Of a DNA stretch of 64,000 nt, positions 51,071 to 61,229 are shown piece after piece. A program made the position numbers and the translations under genes. Position 1 is the stretch's first letter, and every line of letters starts with the position of its first letter. This DNA is from Leishmania infantum JPCM5 (taxonomy: Eukaryota; Euglenozoa; Kinetoplastea; Trypanosomatida; Trypanosomatidae): positions 973,929 to 1,037,928 of the forward strand of contig NC_009417.2 in NCBI RefSeq assembly GCF_000002875.2, given 5' to 3'. Below the pieces are notes generated by a model. The model saw only the letters and a program-made list of their open reading frames with translations. It was not told the origin of the DNA and made no database searches.

Positions 51071-54000
51071 ATGGTGGGCCGACTGAAGCCCTCAACAGGG
51101 GCCTTGTCTGATCGGGCCAGCTTTGGTCTCCGCCGCACAAAGAAGGGGGCCAACCTCAGTCGCAAGCAGGTATTCGAGGCGCAGCAGAAGATATGGAAAC
51201 AGAAGCAGCGCACCGCAGAGGAGGAGGCGAAGGCCGCCAAGCGGGAGCGGATGGCGCAAATCCAGAAGGCAAAGAACAAGAAGATCCACCACGTCTTTGA
51301 CAAAACTACCCTGCACGCCGTTCAAGATGGCCTCACGAGCGCCATCGAGATGCTCGGGCAGAAGGTCAGTCCGCTTGCCCTGTTCATCAGCGCCTTCACG
51401 GCCTTGTCCAAGGCGCCAGACCAGCGCCACGTGCCGTACATGCTGTCGATCATGACCGCCTGCGTCCCGCAGCTGACGCAAGGTGTCTTGCTGCATCAGT
51501 TGCAGGCGTGCTTCGGCCTGTGCGACCAGCTGATGGCCGAGTATGGCACAAACAACACCCTCGTTGTCGCCAAGTCGTTGAAGCTCGCTGTCACTGTTCT
51601 CCTCTCCATTGAACCGCCCACGGTGGAGCAGTTGCAGCTTCTGGAGAAGCTGGAACCGAGCAAGCTGCAGACGGAGGCCATGAAGCTGTACCTGTCCAGC
51701 TTCCGCAAGGTGCTCGAGACGAACGCCCTCTGTACGCGCGATGCCGGAAGCCCCGCCCCCCGCAAGGATCCGGCATCGGCCCTCTACAGCCTCAACCCTC
51801 GACAGCGCTTCTTTTGCGCTGGTCTGCCTGTTTTTGTGCGTGTGTGCCTGCGCAACCTCTCCGAGACCCCCGCCGCCGTCGTGGCTGCTGTCATGGCCGA
51901 GCTGACGCTGCTCTTTGACCATGCGCTTTCGCCGTACATTGTCGAGTCGCAAGAGGGCCAGCGGTGCCTCGACGGGCTCTTGTCGGAGGAGCTGCTGTCG
52001 CTGCTAAAGCCGCTGCATCAGCAGTGCTGGGGAATGTCCATGGAGCTGCTGGCGACTGTCTTCAAGCGGATGAGCTACTTGAAGCGCGTGCAGCCGCCAC
52101 CACAGGAGGTCGCCAAGGCGCATGCCGAGCACGCGGCGAGCATTGGTAAGACCACCAGCGCAACACCGCACGGCCTCGATCGCACGCAGACGTACATTGC
52201 CTTCACAGATCGATTTCCGTCTGTGCCGTTCCTTGTTCAGGTGCTGAATAAGCTTCGCGTCATGGATGACTCCTCCCTGAATGCCAAGGTGGAACGCGCG
52301 CTCGTGGCGGTGGGGTGCTGCATGCACATGCGCGAGTTCACCGAGCTCCTCGACTTTGATCCCCGCGCCGCATACAAGGCGGAGACTTTGCTAGATGAGG
52401 ATGCGGCAGAGCAGGCGGCGACCCTCTGGTCGACAAGCTACTTGCTGAACGTGTGGCGCCGCACCTCCTCACATGACTCGCTGCCGTTTCTCATTCAGCA
52501 CTTCTTCCCGTTGATTCAGTTTTGCAGCAGGATGGCCGTGGACTCTGAGAAGGAGCAGCGCGTTGAGGAGTTCACGCGGTGGTCGGCGCTGCAGGTGCAA
52601 TACTGGCGCGTCGCCGCGGGCTTCTGTCACTACCCGGTGGAGGTCACGCTTGAGTCGTTTCGCGACCTGGCCAAGCAGCTTGTCGGCCTCCTCTCGAGTC
52701 CGGTCTTTGTGAACACGAGCGCGTCTGCGATTCATGTGCTTTGCAGTGGCTACTACGCTCTCAGGCGCGCCGAGCAGGATGACGACGATGACGACGACGG
52801 CCTCGACGTCACGGAAGTCCTGCCCGACGACCTGCGTGGCGAAGTCCCTAGGAGCACCGCGGCGCAGCGCCAGCAGCGTCGCCTTCGCAAAAACGCGCTC
52901 GACGAGGACCTCTACGTGCTCTCCGTCACCGACCCAGGGTGGAACCCGCACCGGTACCACAACATCACCCAGGCGTACGCCGAGCTTGTGTGCGACACGA
53001 TTTTCGCCAAGTTCAGCGCGAACATTATGCCAAAGCTGTGCAACACCTTCGAAGCACACGATTCCACAGCTGTCCTGCTGGCGATCCAGAGCTTCTCGAC
53101 AGTGTGCAACAAGCGCGTCATGGCAACCATTCTGGAGGGCATTCTCAACGTCAGCTCGAACATCGCGGCGCAAACAGCGCGAAACGCCAGCGGCAGCAAG
53201 GCAGGCAACGCCCCGCTCGCCTCCAAGCGCCGTGTTATTCTTGATATCGCGTGCGCCGTGGTGCCGCAGCTGTCGCCGGAGAACGTCATGACCCTCTTCC
53301 AGGACATTATCGAGCCTGTCCTGATGGATCCCGCACCAGAATCACGGCTTTTGCAAAAGAAGGCGTACAAGCTCCTCTACGCCATGTTTGAACACCGCAT
53401 CAAGGACATCTTTCCAGTGCTGCAGCGCGTCCTGGGGCTGCTCTCCGTCAGTCGCCAGCACGTCACCGTCTCTGGTCTGAAGATGCGCATTCGCTGCCTT
53501 TCCTGGGCCCTCGACGCCTGCAAGATGTATTGCCCTGCTGAGCTGCTGCCCACCATCCGCTCCCTCGTCGGTGAGGTTGTCCTTTTCTCGCGTGAGCGCT
53601 CGAGCGAGACGCGGGCGATGACGATGGATGTGCTGGATAAGATGCAGCGCTACATGACCGCCGCCGGCGCCCCAGTGAATGCGCTGCTGCTTATGGTAAT
53701 AGCCGGGCTCTCGGGCAAGACCGCGATGATGGTGTCAAGCGCAGTGGTGTGCATGGCGAAGGTGGTGTATCTGACGCATAATGAGTTGCCAGAGTCGGAC
53801 CTGCAGGCCGCCATGGCTATCGGGTTCCAGCTTATGGAATCGAAAGACGTCGAAGTGCGCATGGCGGCAGCCATTTTCGCCCGCATGGCGCTCAAGCTGG
53901 CGAAGCGAAGCCCCGCCGTGAAGGCGGCTGTCGCCACAGCGCTGCCGAAGCTGCTCTACGCCATCGCCCTTGTGACGTCGCAGCCGAGTGTGTCGAGCAA

Positions 54001-54958
54001 CACGCGCATGCAGCTCCGCGTACTGCTGGAGAAGTGCTTGAAGCGCTTCCCCATTGAGCAGATCGACCCTATCTTTCCGCTTGGCAGCAAGAACTTCCTT
54101 CGCTACACACAGAAGATGATGAGGCGCGAGGAGCGAAAGTCCGAGAAAGAGCTGAAGAGGCGCAGAGAGAAGCAGCAGAACGAATTCGACAAGCTGTTCC
54201 TCGGTGCTGCCATGAACGCCGGCCGGGAGGAGGCAGCCGAGGAGGACTTGCTCGAGGCTGGTGCCCTGAGCAGCTTTGTTGCCAAGCACGCCGCTCCCGT
54301 TTTTCAGGGCTTCGGCGGTGCCACCATTGCTGCCGGTCGTGACATGGACGGCGAGGACGACGAGTACGACAACATGGTGCTTGACTTCCAGAGCGACGGA
54401 AAACTGCGCATCATCAGCAAGGAGGAGAAACGAGCGGAGGAGGCGCACAAGGCCCGCCAGGCGATGGCGGAGCGGCTGCTGCGGCGCAGGAGCGGACTAA
54501 TGGTGGCCTCTGCCTTGAGCGATGAGGCGAGCGGGCGCCCAGGTAAGCGCTCGCGTGCAGAGGACGAGGACTTTGAGAATGAGGAGCTCACGCTTCGCTA
54601 TGGCAGCCGTGCCACGGAGGATGCAGCCCAGAGGGCCACCGAAGTGTACAAAGGGGGTCGTGGTTCCGTCGGCCTGAGTGCGCTGCAGGTGTCCCGTCTG
54701 CGTGACCAGAAGGCAGTGAAGCGCGAGATGAAACGCCAGCGTGTGGAGGAGGACATTCGAAAGGGTGACGAGTTCCGCGGAGCAGGCGACGGCGATGTGA
54801 AGCGCGGCAACCTTGACCCGTTCGCGTACGTGCCGCTGAACCGTCGTTACATGAACCGCCGCAATGCCCGCGACGCCGTCCACCGCTTCGAAGCCGTGAC
54901 CAACAAGCACCTGAAGGGCAACAAGGCAAAGGCCGCGAAGGGGGCGAGAGACAAGTGA
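51071..54958 (+). CDS. RRP12: RRP12-like (NUC173) ribosomal RNA processing protein
   Basis: 1295 residues, close to yeast RRP12. The N-terminus is basic, with a charged helix (about 30-75, KQKQRTAEEEAKAAKRERM). Most of residues 85-1010 is a HEAT-repeat-like solenoid of paired helices, with the NUC173-like segment in the first half. An acidic Asp run (DDDDDDD) lies near 570. The part around IDPIFPLGSKNFLRYTQKMM, followed by RREERKSEKELKRRREKQ, matches the conserved RRP12 region where the solenoid passes into a Lys/Arg-rich helix. The C-terminal 280 residues are charged and probably disordered. RRP12 takes part in 40S (and partly 60S) maturation and export, bridging nucleolus and nuclear pore. 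The frame is open to 50906 by a GTG only; the ATG at 51071 follows the acceptor. Confidence 0.82.
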   Translation: MVGRLKPSTGALSDRASFGLRRTKKGANLSRKQVFEAQQKIWKQKQRTAEEEAKAAKRERMAQIQKAKNKKIHHVFDKTTLHAVQDGLTSAIEMLGQKVSPLALFISAFTALSKAPDQRHVPYMLSIMTACVPQLTQGVLLHQLQACFGLCDQLMAEYGTNNTLVVAKSLKLAVTVLLSIEPPTVEQLQLLEKLEPSKLQTEAMKLYLSSFRKVLETNALCTRDAGSPAPRKDPASALYSLNPRQRFFCAGLPVFVRVCLRNLSETPAAVVAAVMAELTLLFDHALSPYIVESQEGQRCLDGLLSEELLSLLKPLHQQCWGMSMELLATVFKRMSYLKRVQPPPQEVAKAHAEHAASIGKTTSATPHGLDRTQTYIAFTDRFPSVPFLVQVLNKLRVMDDSSLNAKVERALVAVGCCMHMREFTELLDFDPRAAYKAETLLDEDAAEQAATLWSTSYLLNVWRRTSSHDSLPFLIQHFFPLIQFCSRMAVDSEKEQRVEEFTRWSALQVQYWRVAAGFCHYPVEVTLESFRDLAKQLVGLLSSPVFVNTSASAIHVLCSGYYALRRAEQDDDDDDDGLDVTEVLPDDLRGEVPRSTAAQRQQRRLRKNALDEDLYVLSVTDPGWNPHRYHNITQAYAELVCDTIFAKFSANIMPKLCNTFEAHDSTAVLLAIQSFSTVCNKRVMATILEGILNVSSNIAAQTARNASGSKAGNAPLASKRRVILDIACAVVPQLSPENVMTLFQDIIEPVLMDPAPESRLLQKKAYKLLYAMFEHRIKDIFPVLQRVLGLLSVSRQHVTVSGLKMRIRCLSWALDACKMYCPAELLPTIRSLVGEVVLFSRERSSETRAMTMDVLDKMQRYMTAAGAPVNALLLMVIAGLSGKTAMMVSSAVVCMAKVVYLTHNELPESDLQAAMAIGFQLMESKDVEVRMAAAIFARMALKLAKRSPAVKAAVATALPKLLYAIALVTSQPSVSSNTRMQLRVLLEKCLKRFPIEQIDPIFPLGSKNFLRYTQKMMRREERKSEKELKRRREKQQNEFDKLFLGAAMNAGREEAAEEDLLEAGALSSFVAKHAAPVFQGFGGATIAAGRDMDGEDDEYDNMVLDFQSDGKLRIISKEEKRAEEAHKARQAMAERLLRRRSGLMVASALSDEASGRPGKRSRAEDEDFENEELTLRYGSRATEDAAQRATEVYKGGRGSVGLSALQVSRLRDQKAVKREMKRQRVEEDIRKGDEFRGAGDGDVKRGNLDPFAYVPLNRRYMNRRNARDAVHRFEAVTNKHLKGNKAKAAKGARDK

Positions 54959-56230
54959 GGCAGTGGCCTGCCGCCGTTGTAGTGTCCGTGTGCACGTTGT
55001 GATGGCGCCGCCGCCCCTTTGACTTACTATCGCGCTTCTGCCTCCCCCCCCCGGTGGGTGTCTTCCCCGTTTCGCGCCTTGGCTGCGCTCCTCCGTGATG
55101 GCCGGCTTGTGTAGTGTCACCTTTGCGGCTGTGCGCACACCATCATGTGCGCACCGCTGTGTCTCGATGCGTGTCTGAGAACGAGCGGATTTAAGTATGA
55201 TTGTCTGTGAATGCCCGTGTGCGTGTGGGTGTCTTTTGGTCTCTGACTTCCGTCTCTTAAAGGATCCACCTCTGGCGTGGAGTGATAATCCAAGAAAGAA
55301 GCAGCCCTGGGAACCGTGGAGAGCGCCTGAGAGCCAACTGTCTCTGCTCTTCTCCCGCCGTGCTTTCTTATGGCGTGCGCAGTCGTTGGTGTCGGTGGAA
55401 GTCTGGGTGGAGGTGGTGGGTAGTGATGAGGTGCCAGCTGCCTGACGGCAAGCGCCTTTCCATATCCGCCTATTCGCACTCTTCCACTTGCCACAGCCGT
55501 GCGCTGGCGCCTCGCAATTTCGGGAAACAGGAAAGGGCGCGAGCTTATCGCGGGGGAGAAGTGTGGCACGGGCCCTATGAAAGCCGCGAAAGCAGCGCCG
55601 TCACAAGAGGAAAGGGGAGCTCTGTTCATCTTTCCTTTGCACGCGCGCTTGTGTATGCCCTTGTTCTCTGACCTTCATGAGTTCCGCACCTGGACATCAC
55701 CGGGGAGCGCCCTACGCGGTTTTGGCAGTGGGAGAGCGTAGCACGGGTAGGGTTTATTGACGTCATCAAGACGGATTGTGGATGTGACTTGCCATCTCGC
55801 CACCCTTCCTCTTTCTTCTATCTTTTTGCGTTCTGCTGCCCCCTCCCCCTCCTCCTAAACAAACATGTTCCACCATATCATCATCCCCTCTGCCCACCAA
55901 CGTGAACTACACTTGCGATCCTATATTGCACCACCACCACTGGCACGCGCACACATAAAACCAACGACGCGGCGGACGCCCTCTGTTTTTTTTTTGTGCT
56001 CACGTATTATTTCTCTGCACGTGATATGTTTACTCCTCCATCACTTGGCTTGCCAGTTCACCCGACCTTTGAGCTGCATCCTTTTCAGCACGTCAACGCC
56101 GTTCCCGAATTCACGGAATACGTACCTCCTCCCCCTTCTTGGTAGAAGAACAACAACAACGTTCAAGACGACGCCGCGCCTTCTTGTACCGCATTTGCTT
56201 CTGAGCACGTTCAATCCGTGCCTTGCAAAC
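54959..56230. other. Intergenic region; open frame in phase with the next gene
   Basis: No separate gene. From an ATG at 55865 the frame is open and in phase with the carboxypeptidase, but it spans pyrimidine tracts and probable splice acceptor sequences. Confidence 0.5.
56128..56145 (+). promoter_or_regulatory. Probable trans-splice acceptor for the M32 carboxypeptidase
   Basis: CTCCTCCCCCTTCTTGGTAG gives AG at 56144-56145. No ATG follows before 56231, leaving a leader of about 85 nt. Confidence 0.5.
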
Positions 56231-57730
56231 ATGGAGGCGTACAAGAAGCTGGAAACGATCTTTACGAAGGTCTACCGCCTGGACCACTTCCTCGGTCTGG
56301 GCAACTGGGACATGAACACAAACATGCCCCCCAAGGGCGAGGAATCACGCGGTGAGGCGATGGCGATGCTCTCGGAGCTCCGCTTTGGCTTCATCACGGC
56401 ACCGGAGGTGAAAAGCCTGATTGAGAGTGCCACCAAGGGCAGCGAGGAGCTGAATGCGGTGCAGCGCGCTAACTTGCGGGAGATGAGGCGTGCGTGGAAG
56501 AGCGCCACCGCCTTGCCGGCTGAGTTTGTGGGCCGCAAGATGCGCCTCACGACACACGCGCACAGCGTGTGGCGCGACAGCCGCAAAGCAAATGACTTCG
56601 CCAAGTTCCTACCGGTGCTCAGGGACCTGGTGGCGCTCGCCCGTGAGGAGGGCTCATACCTCGCCGCCGGCACCTCCCTCTCCCCGTATGAGGCGCTCAT
56701 GAACGAGTACGAGCCAGGAATCACGACACAAAAGCTGGATGAGGTGTACGCAAATGTAAAGTCGTGGCTGCCGCAGCTGCTAAAGGACATTGTGCAGAAG
56801 CAGTCCGGCGAGTCGGTGATTGCGTTCTCGCATAAGTTCCCGCAGGACAAGCAGGAAGCACTGTGCAAGGAATTCATGAAGATCTGGCACTTCGACACCG
56901 ATGCCGGTCGCCTCGACGTCAGCCCCCACCCTTTCACGGGAATGACGAAGGAGGACTGCCGACTCACAACAAACTACATCGAAGACACGTTTGTTCAGAG
57001 CTTGTATGGCGTCATCCACGAGAGTGGGCATGGCAAGTACGAGCAGAACTGTGGCCCACGCGAGCACATCACGCAGCCGGTGTGCAACGCCCGCTCTCTT
57101 GGCCTGCATGAGAGCCAGAGCCTCTTTGCGGAGTTTCAGATCGGCCACGCGACGCCCTTCATCGACTACCTCACAACTCGCCTTCCTGAGTTCTTCGAGG
57201 CGCAGCCAGCGTTCTCGCAGGACAACATGCGCAAGTCGCTGCAGCAGGTGAAGCCGGGCTACATTCGCGTCGATGCCGATGAGGTGTGCTACCCTCTGCA
57301 CGTGATCCTGCGCTACGAGATCGAGCGCGACTTGATGGAGGGCAAAATGGAGGTGGAAGACGTGCCGCGCGCGTGGAACGCAAAGATGCAGGAGTACTTG
57401 GGTCTCTCAACGGAGGGCCGTGACGACGTTGGGTGCCTGCAGGACGTGCATTGGTCCATGGGTGCGCTCGGCTACTTTCCGACGTACTCGCTCGGCGCCA
57501 TGTATGCGGCGCAGATCATGGCGAGCATCCGAAAGGAGCTGGGAGACGACAAGGTGGATGAGTGCCTGCGCACCGGTGAGCTCGGCCCCCTCCTGGAAAA
57601 GCAGCAGGAGAAGATCTGGGATCATGGGTGCCTGTACGAGACGGACGACCTCATGACGCGTGCGACGGGCGAGACGCTGAACCCCGAGTACCTGCGCCGC
57701 CACCTGGAGGCGCGCTACCTAAACGCCTGA
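56231..57730 (+). CDS. M32 family metallocarboxypeptidase
   Basis: 499 residues, the usual length for trypanosomatid MCP-1-type enzymes. HESGH at 263-267 is the HExxH zinc motif, with Glu264 as the base. HESQS at 293-297 supplies the third zinc ligand, Glu294. The DADEVCYPLHVILRYEIE block and ALGYFPTYSLGAMYAAQ are further M32 hallmarks. Inside trypanosomatids M32 enzymes are cytosolic and remove C-terminal residues from peptides. The family is otherwise bacterial and archaeal, and its presence in kinetoplastids has been taken as old lateral transfer. The ATG at 56231 is preferred because MEAYKKLETIF starts the conserved domain; an ATG at 55865 in phase would add 122 hydrophobic and basic residues. 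Confidence 0.95.
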   Translation: MEAYKKLETIFTKVYRLDHFLGLGNWDMNTNMPPKGEESRGEAMAMLSELRFGFITAPEVKSLIESATKGSEELNAVQRANLREMRRAWKSATALPAEFVGRKMRLTTHAHSVWRDSRKANDFAKFLPVLRDLVALAREEGSYLAAGTSLSPYEALMNEYEPGITTQKLDEVYANVKSWLPQLLKDIVQKQSGESVIAFSHKFPQDKQEALCKEFMKIWHFDTDAGRLDVSPHPFTGMTKEDCRLTTNYIEDTFVQSLYGVIHESGHGKYEQNCGPREHITQPVCNARSLGLHESQSLFAEFQIGHATPFIDYLTTRLPEFFEAQPAFSQDNMRKSLQQVKPGYIRVDADEVCYPLHVILRYEIERDLMEGKMEVEDVPRAWNAKMQEYLGLSTEGRDDVGCLQDVHWSMGALGYFPTYSLGAMYAAQIMASIRKELGDDKVDECLRTGELGPLLEKQQEKIWDHGCLYETDDLMTRATGETLNPEYLRRHLEARYLNA

Positions 57731-58287
57731 GTCGCGAGCGGTTGACACACGCGCTCGCTAGCACATGACGCGTCTTTATTATTCTTTGTTGTGCATTCGT
57801 TTCGAGCCCATCTTGTAACACGCACGCCGTTATTTTCACCGTCTGTTCGTGACGCGCATGGGCCTTGCGTCGAACAGCGTGACGGATGCGTAGCGCGCAG
57901 CAATCCTTCTTCTATATGGTCATCATAACGCTCACAGAAGTCCGATGGCGGACGCACAGTGGTTGGGGGGGGGTAGGGATTGCCAAACATTGCGCGAGAA
58001 GCAGTGTCGCGTTCGATCTCGGGAAAGATAGCGAAGCCGCCACATTTAGTTCTCGATTCTGTGCGCTTTCGCGCATCGCGAAGACGGCAGCCGACGTGGA
58101 AGGACGCCCACATCCACCACTGTGTCTAACGTTTTGGAGGTCTTTCGGAGGCGGTCGTGAGCGCACAGACACGTCGCACGCCTTGTTCGCTTCTCACGAC
58201 ATCTGTCGGAATTTTTTTTTGGTGTGTCCTTTTTTCGGTTTTGCTTTCTTGGTAAACCTCCCGGCACCAGGTTTTGTCTGCGCCACC

Positions 58288-58812
58288 ATCTTTCCAAGAA
58301 CCCTCATAACCGGGAGGCGGGAGGGACACCCCCCTCCCCCTCCCGTGCGCGGTATCGCACGGTCCAGCGCACTCCCACCCTCTTATGAGGATGGGCCATG
58401 TAGCCCCCCACCCCCACCCACCCACTTCCGGTGGCGACGCGCTTAAGCACCGACGACGTGGGAAGATCAGAGCGGTGTATCGTTACGGGTGTGCCGGCGG
58501 TCAGGTCCTAGATTGGCGCTGCGTTGGAGCGACCCGCGGCAGCGAACGCGTCTGTGCCATCCGTGCGTTGGGCAAGCTGTCAGCCTAAACTCGACTTCAT
58601 CAAACCCGCCGCTTGCACTGCCTACAGAGTGGAGGAAAACCTGGGTGCCACCCCGAGGGGGATGCACCGGATGGCGGCCGGCATAGTCGGCGCGGCTGTG
58701 AGGCGACCCGCGAGGCGTGTGGGTGCGCAGAGTGTGTGGCGCGGGCCGTAATCAGATGGCCGAGTCGGCGCATTTGCGGTAGCGCGCGTGCCTACGGCAG
58801 GCTCCGGGTGGT
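58288..58812 (+). mobile_element. SIDER2-like degenerate retroposon, copy B
   Basis: Near-identical, in inverse orientation, to copy A at 39650-40160. Identity begins at about 58292 (TTCCAAGAAC versus TTCCAAAAAC on the A minus strand) and stops at about 58790, after GTGCCTACGG. Beyond that copy B no longer resembles copies A and C, so it is truncated or rearranged at that end. No obvious target-site duplication was found by eye. Confidence 0.7.
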
Positions 58813-59286
58813 AGTCGTGGTGGGTCGAGTGGCAGTGACGTCACGCTCTGTGGCCAAACGGATCAGTTGAGCAACACAAAGACGGATAGCGTTCTCGTCT
58901 CATCACTCGTCCGGCTGAACACATCCTCCTCTATGTCTCTCTGGCACACTCGCGCACAATTGCTGTCTCTACACGTCAGACAGAGGACTTAGAAGCAGCG
59001 GCGTAGTACCCACCTCCCCGTCGGCCTTCGTCCTAGGGTTTGCTTCTTTTGTTATACTCAGCACCGCTCTCGTGTTGTCTCTCTCTCTCTCTGTGTCTCG
59101 CACACATTTGCCGTGCGCTCTTTGGTTGGCTCCTCCTCGCCTTGCCCGACTTCCCTCTCCTTCCTCTCTATCTTTATCGCGGATCCGCCCTTCCCCGTCT
59201 TCCTCCTTCCGTTGGAGTGCCTCGCGTTTGGTTGGTGGAGGCGGTGGTGGCGCACTGTCCGCGTAAGTGCCACGGCTGGTGAGAGT

Positions 59287-59328
59287 GCACAGTCGTTCTC
59301 TTTTCTCTGCCGTGTCGACGTGTGGTAG
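59287..59328 (+). promoter_or_regulatory. Candidate trans-splice acceptor for IDH
   Basis: A tract at about 59293-59310 is followed by GTGGTAG, with AG at 59327-59328. Leader would be about 30 nt, with no ATG before 59359. Confidence 0.4.
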
Positions 59329-59358
59329 TGCCGCATCTAAAGGGGCAGGCGTCTCAGA

Positions 59359-60636
59359 ATGGCGGAATCCATCGCTTTCGCGAAGGGGGCGCTGGTGGTG
59401 CCAAGTTGCCCCATTATCCCCTACATTGAGGGGGACGGCATTGGCAAGGAGATCACGGAGGTGGCACACCGCGTCTTTGATGCGGCGGTGGCGAAGGAGT
59501 ACGGCACCACCCGGAAGATTTCGTGGTTAGAGGTGCTCGCAGGGGAGAAAGCGTTTGAGCAGAAGGGCACCTGGCTGCCGGAGGAGACCATCGAAGCATT
59601 CGACAAGCACCGCATTGGCATGAAGGGCCCGCTGACGACCCCTGTTGGTGAGGGGATACGCTCGCTCAACGTGGTGCTGCGTCATCGGCTGGACTTGTTC
59701 GTGTGCCAGCGCCCCGTGCGATGGTTCACCGGCGTCGGATCGCCGATCCGTCACCCGGAGTGGGTGGACATGGTTGTGTTCCGCGAGAACACGGAGGACA
59801 TATACTCTGGCATCGAGTGGGACCAGGGCACTCCCGAGGCTGCCAAATTTGCAGACTTTCTGAAGAAGGAGATGGGCGTGACGACGGTGCGCTTCCCTGA
59901 GACGAGCGCGTACGGTGTGAAGCCGGTTTCGCTAGAGGGAAGCGAGCGGCTGGTGCGTGCAGCGGTGCAGTACGCTATCGATCACCATCTTCCGTCTGTC
60001 ACGTTGGTGCACAAAGGCAACATCATGAAGTTCACAGAGGGTGGCTTCAAGAAGTGGGGCTACGCCTTGGCCGAGCGTGAGTTCCCCGGGGCCATCTTTA
60101 CAATGACGCAGTACGACGCCATCAAGGAGAAAAGCGGCAAGGAGGCGGCTGAGACGGCGCTGCGCGAGGCGATGGACAGCGGCAAAGTAGTTATCAAGGA
60201 TTGCATCTGCGACGCCTTTCTGCAAAACACAATTCTCCGCCCATTAGACTATAGCGTGATTGCAACCATGAACCTGAACGGCGATTACGTGTCTGATCAG
60301 CTGGCCGCGCTTGTCGGTGGCATCGGCATCGCGCCAGGCGCGAACATCAACTATGTGACCGGCCACGCTATTTTCGAGGCAACGCATGGGACGGCGCCGG
60401 ATATTGCTGGACAAGGTAAAGCGAACCCGTCCTCGCTCATCCTGTCTGGGGCTATGATGTTCGACTACATGGGCTGGTCCGAGGTGTCGGCGCGCATCAT
60501 CAATGCGCTTGAGATGGTCTTTCAGGCAAACATGGCAACCGTCGATCTTGCGCGGCAGATGGCCGGCGCCAGGGCACTCTCGACAGCAGAATTTGGGGAG
60601 GCGATCATCAAGAAGATCAACGGCGACGAGGTGTAG
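59359..60636 (+). CDS. Bacterial-type isocitrate dehydrogenase, predicted NAD-dependent
   Basis: 425 residues, aligning along nearly its full length with E. coli Icd. PIIPYIEGDGIG (18-29), GPLTTPVGEGIRSLN (90-104), FRENTEDIYSGIEW (141-154), LVHKGNIMKFTEG (217-229) and NLNGDYVSDQLA are all kept. Substrate and catalytic residues are present: Arg101, Ser102, Asn104, Arg108, Arg118, Arg142, Tyr149 and Lys219. In the coenzyme loop the E. coli residues Lys344, Tyr345 and Val351 are Asp348, Ile349 and Ala355 here, and Tyr391 is Val395; Arg395 is kept as Arg399. These changes point to NAD rather than NADP. The reaction is oxidative decarboxylation of isocitrate to 2-oxoglutarate. No clear presequence and no PTS1 (ends DEV), so location is open. 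Bacterial ancestry suggests lateral transfer. Confidence 0.93.
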   Translation: MAESIAFAKGALVVPSCPIIPYIEGDGIGKEITEVAHRVFDAAVAKEYGTTRKISWLEVLAGEKAFEQKGTWLPEETIEAFDKHRIGMKGPLTTPVGEGIRSLNVVLRHRLDLFVCQRPVRWFTGVGSPIRHPEWVDMVVFRENTEDIYSGIEWDQGTPEAAKFADFLKKEMGVTTVRFPETSAYGVKPVSLEGSERLVRAAVQYAIDHHLPSVTLVHKGNIMKFTEGGFKKWGYALAEREFPGAIFTMTQYDAIKEKSGKEAAETALREAMDSGKVVIKDCICDAFLQNTILRPLDYSVIATMNLNGDYVSDQLAALVGGIGIAPGANINYVTGHAIFEATHGTAPDIAGQGKANPSSLILSGAMMFDYMGWSEVSARIINALEMVFQANMATVDLARQMAGARALSTAEFGEAIIKKINGDEV

Positions 60637-61229
60637 GGCAGAGGCGGCGCTTCGATACCCACCAGTGGAGTGGCAATGAAAAAGTGAACACGGGCACATG
60701 CGGATTCGGCACTCCCGACTCTGCTGCGCCGCATTGTGCTTCGCTCTGTTTTCCCCCTATTTCTATCTACCCTTCCCTGTCTCGTTTTTTTTGTCTTTTG
60801 CTCATAGAGCGGAGTTAAAGTAACCACCACAACCCCCCTCTACCCCTTCCCATCGCTCTCTGCCCCTTTTAGATATTTGTGTACGCACTGGATCTGCTCG
60901 CGCTGAGCTGCGCGTTGGAAGCCCATTGCCTGTACGCTCATCCGTGACTCTGGGTAGAAAGATACCGAGTGTGCGATGAAGGATGCGAGAAGGGGCGGCT
61001 GCACATTAGCATGGTTGACGTTGTTTCATGGAGTTCCTCCCTGCTCTCTCTTGTTGGGTGAAACACCATAAAAGACAAAAAAAAACAGCGCGACGAGAAG
61101 ATTCCGCATGCATGTGTGTGTTTTTACACTCAAGTGCCAGTAGGTGACTGGCGCACTCCACCTCTAATTCGTGTGCTTCTGTGTGTGCGTGCGTTTATTT
61201 TACCTCTATTACGTGCGTCTATGACAGTG

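Larger units (their letters stand above)
57731..59358. other. Intergenic region carrying a retroposon
   Basis: Contains a SIDER2-like element (58288-58812), then CT-rich DNA (59075-59100) and pyrimidine tracts before the IDH gene. No other gene seen. Confidence 0.6.
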
